This document shows, piece by piece, positions 20,098 through 20,754 of a stretch of 20,754 nt of DNA. A program made the position numbers and the translations under genes. The notes under the pieces were generated by a model that was given only the letters and a program-made list of their open reading frames with translations, was not told the DNA's origin and did not search any database. This DNA is from Larix sibirica. Taxonomy: Eukaryota > Streptophyta > Pinopsida > Pinales > Pinaceae. The stretch's first letter is position 1. Each line of letters begins with the position of its first letter. Where the stretch lies: NCBI GenBank assembly GCA_004151065.3, contig NWUY0300017530.1, forward strand, positions 17,644 to 38,397, written 5' to 3'.

Positions 20098-20437
20098 AGT
20101 TTTGGATAGCTTGCTGTCAATAGCTAATTATATAATATTTATTGTTGTTGATGATTGACATTATAGATAGTTTGATAACAACCCCTTTGAATAACAAAAT
20201 AAGAGATTTGCAATTCCCAACTAAAATCAATTACTCCATCAAATATCCTCAACATGCTAGCATCAACATTAGCAAGTCTTCCTTGGCACATACAACAATC
20301 TTGTACCACACACTTTCCACACTAGCAACATTGCCTTCCTTAAGGTTTACAAATCCTAGTCATGTTGCATCATGCAAGTGCATGGCAATACAACTTTAGT
20401 GCTAGCCTCCAAATCTACATGTTCATTTTAGGGTTTG

Positions 20438-20438
20438 N
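20438..20438. other. Undetermined base beside repeated flank
   Basis: A single N lies 21 bp before the second copy of the 296-bp repeat. Like the N at 11506, it sits at a point where sequence already seen elsewhere in the window begins or ends. Confidence 0.9.
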
Positions 20439-20458
20439 CCTTACACATGGATACAAAG

Positions 20459-20754
20459 CTTAACCTAAAGACCAAACCAAGGTTCTCAACAAGGACCCAC
20501 TGTCATTAGTTTTGTCATCATTGAACCTTGAGGCTTGAACATGTAAAATAATTATTCAGGTTTGGGCATACTGGTCTAAATAAGTTCGATATAGTTGTAT
20601 ACCCACTGTCGTTAGTTTTGTCATCATTGAACCTTGAATATATAAAATGAATATTCAGGTTTGGGCATATCGGTCTAAATAAGTTGGACATAGTTGTATA
20701 CCAAGGAGATTAATGCAGGCTTTTGATTTGAAATATATGTGACATTGCATCTGT
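20459..20754. repeat. 296-bp direct repeat, second copy, cut by window end
   Basis: Matches 18512-18807, including its internal 106-bp tandem pair (20496-20702). Sequence between the N and 20459 (ccttacacatgg...) loosely resembles the block sequence before 18512 (cctcttactatgg...), so the homology may extend leftward in diverged form. Confidence 0.9.

Larger units (their letters stand above)
18808..20437. other. Non-genic interval with decayed tandem repeats
   Basis: No gene recognised. Frames at 19542-19742 and 20142-20399 start at non-ATG codons and show no motif. The interval is AT-rich and contains three imperfect tandem pairs, listed separately. Confidence 0.6.

Noticed and set aside
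1-20754. CRISPR arrays, bacterial operons, phage modules, rRNA or tRNA genes
   Set aside because: None was seen. The repeats are contiguous tandem units without spacers, and gene structure is that of a plant nucleus.

Overview
The window looks like nuclear DNA of a land plant, probably a gymnosperm such as a conifer (low-to-moderate confidence). It is AT-rich, gene-poor, full of short decayed tandem repeats, and carries a Ty3/Gypsy retrotransposon remnant. Its only convincing intact gene is an organelle-type DYW pentatricopeptide-repeat (PPR) protein with many 31-residue S-type repeats. No bacterial or phage features, CRISPR array, rRNA or tRNA were recognised.

Layout. Positions 1-5023 are non-genic. 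They hold a decayed subtilisin-like protease (minus strand, about 595-1372), several short tandem duplications (a 30-bp minisatellite at 3721-3870, a 62-bp pair at 4171-4295, a 41-bp pair at 4684-4765) and one short coding-like minus-strand stretch (4402-4560) that I cannot assign. Positions 5024-11505 form a 6.5-kb block with one intact 737-codon PPR-DYW gene, its putative TATA box and leader, and about 2.5 kb of downstream non-coding DNA. A single undetermined base at 11506 separates this block from a broken Ty3/Gypsy reverse-transcriptase fragment (11507-12037, minus), followed by a T-rich tract. Positions 12079-18545 are a second, almost identical copy of the 6.5-kb block; the PPR protein is the same in both. 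Positions 18546-20437 are non-genic with several imperfect tandem pairs. After another single N at 20438, the sequence 18512-18807 recurs at 20459-20754 and runs off the window end.

Interpretation. The two PPR copies would each make the same predicted C-to-U RNA-editing factor for a mitochondrion or plastid. Near-identity, together with Ns beside two of the repeat boundaries, leaves two explanations open: a very recent tandem segmental duplication, or an assembly artefact in which overlapping contigs or two haplotypes were laid end to end. The sequence alone cannot settle this. I found no evidence of an undescribed system. The main points worth checking are the duplication, its boundaries, and the exon-like relics just upstream of the PPR start codon.
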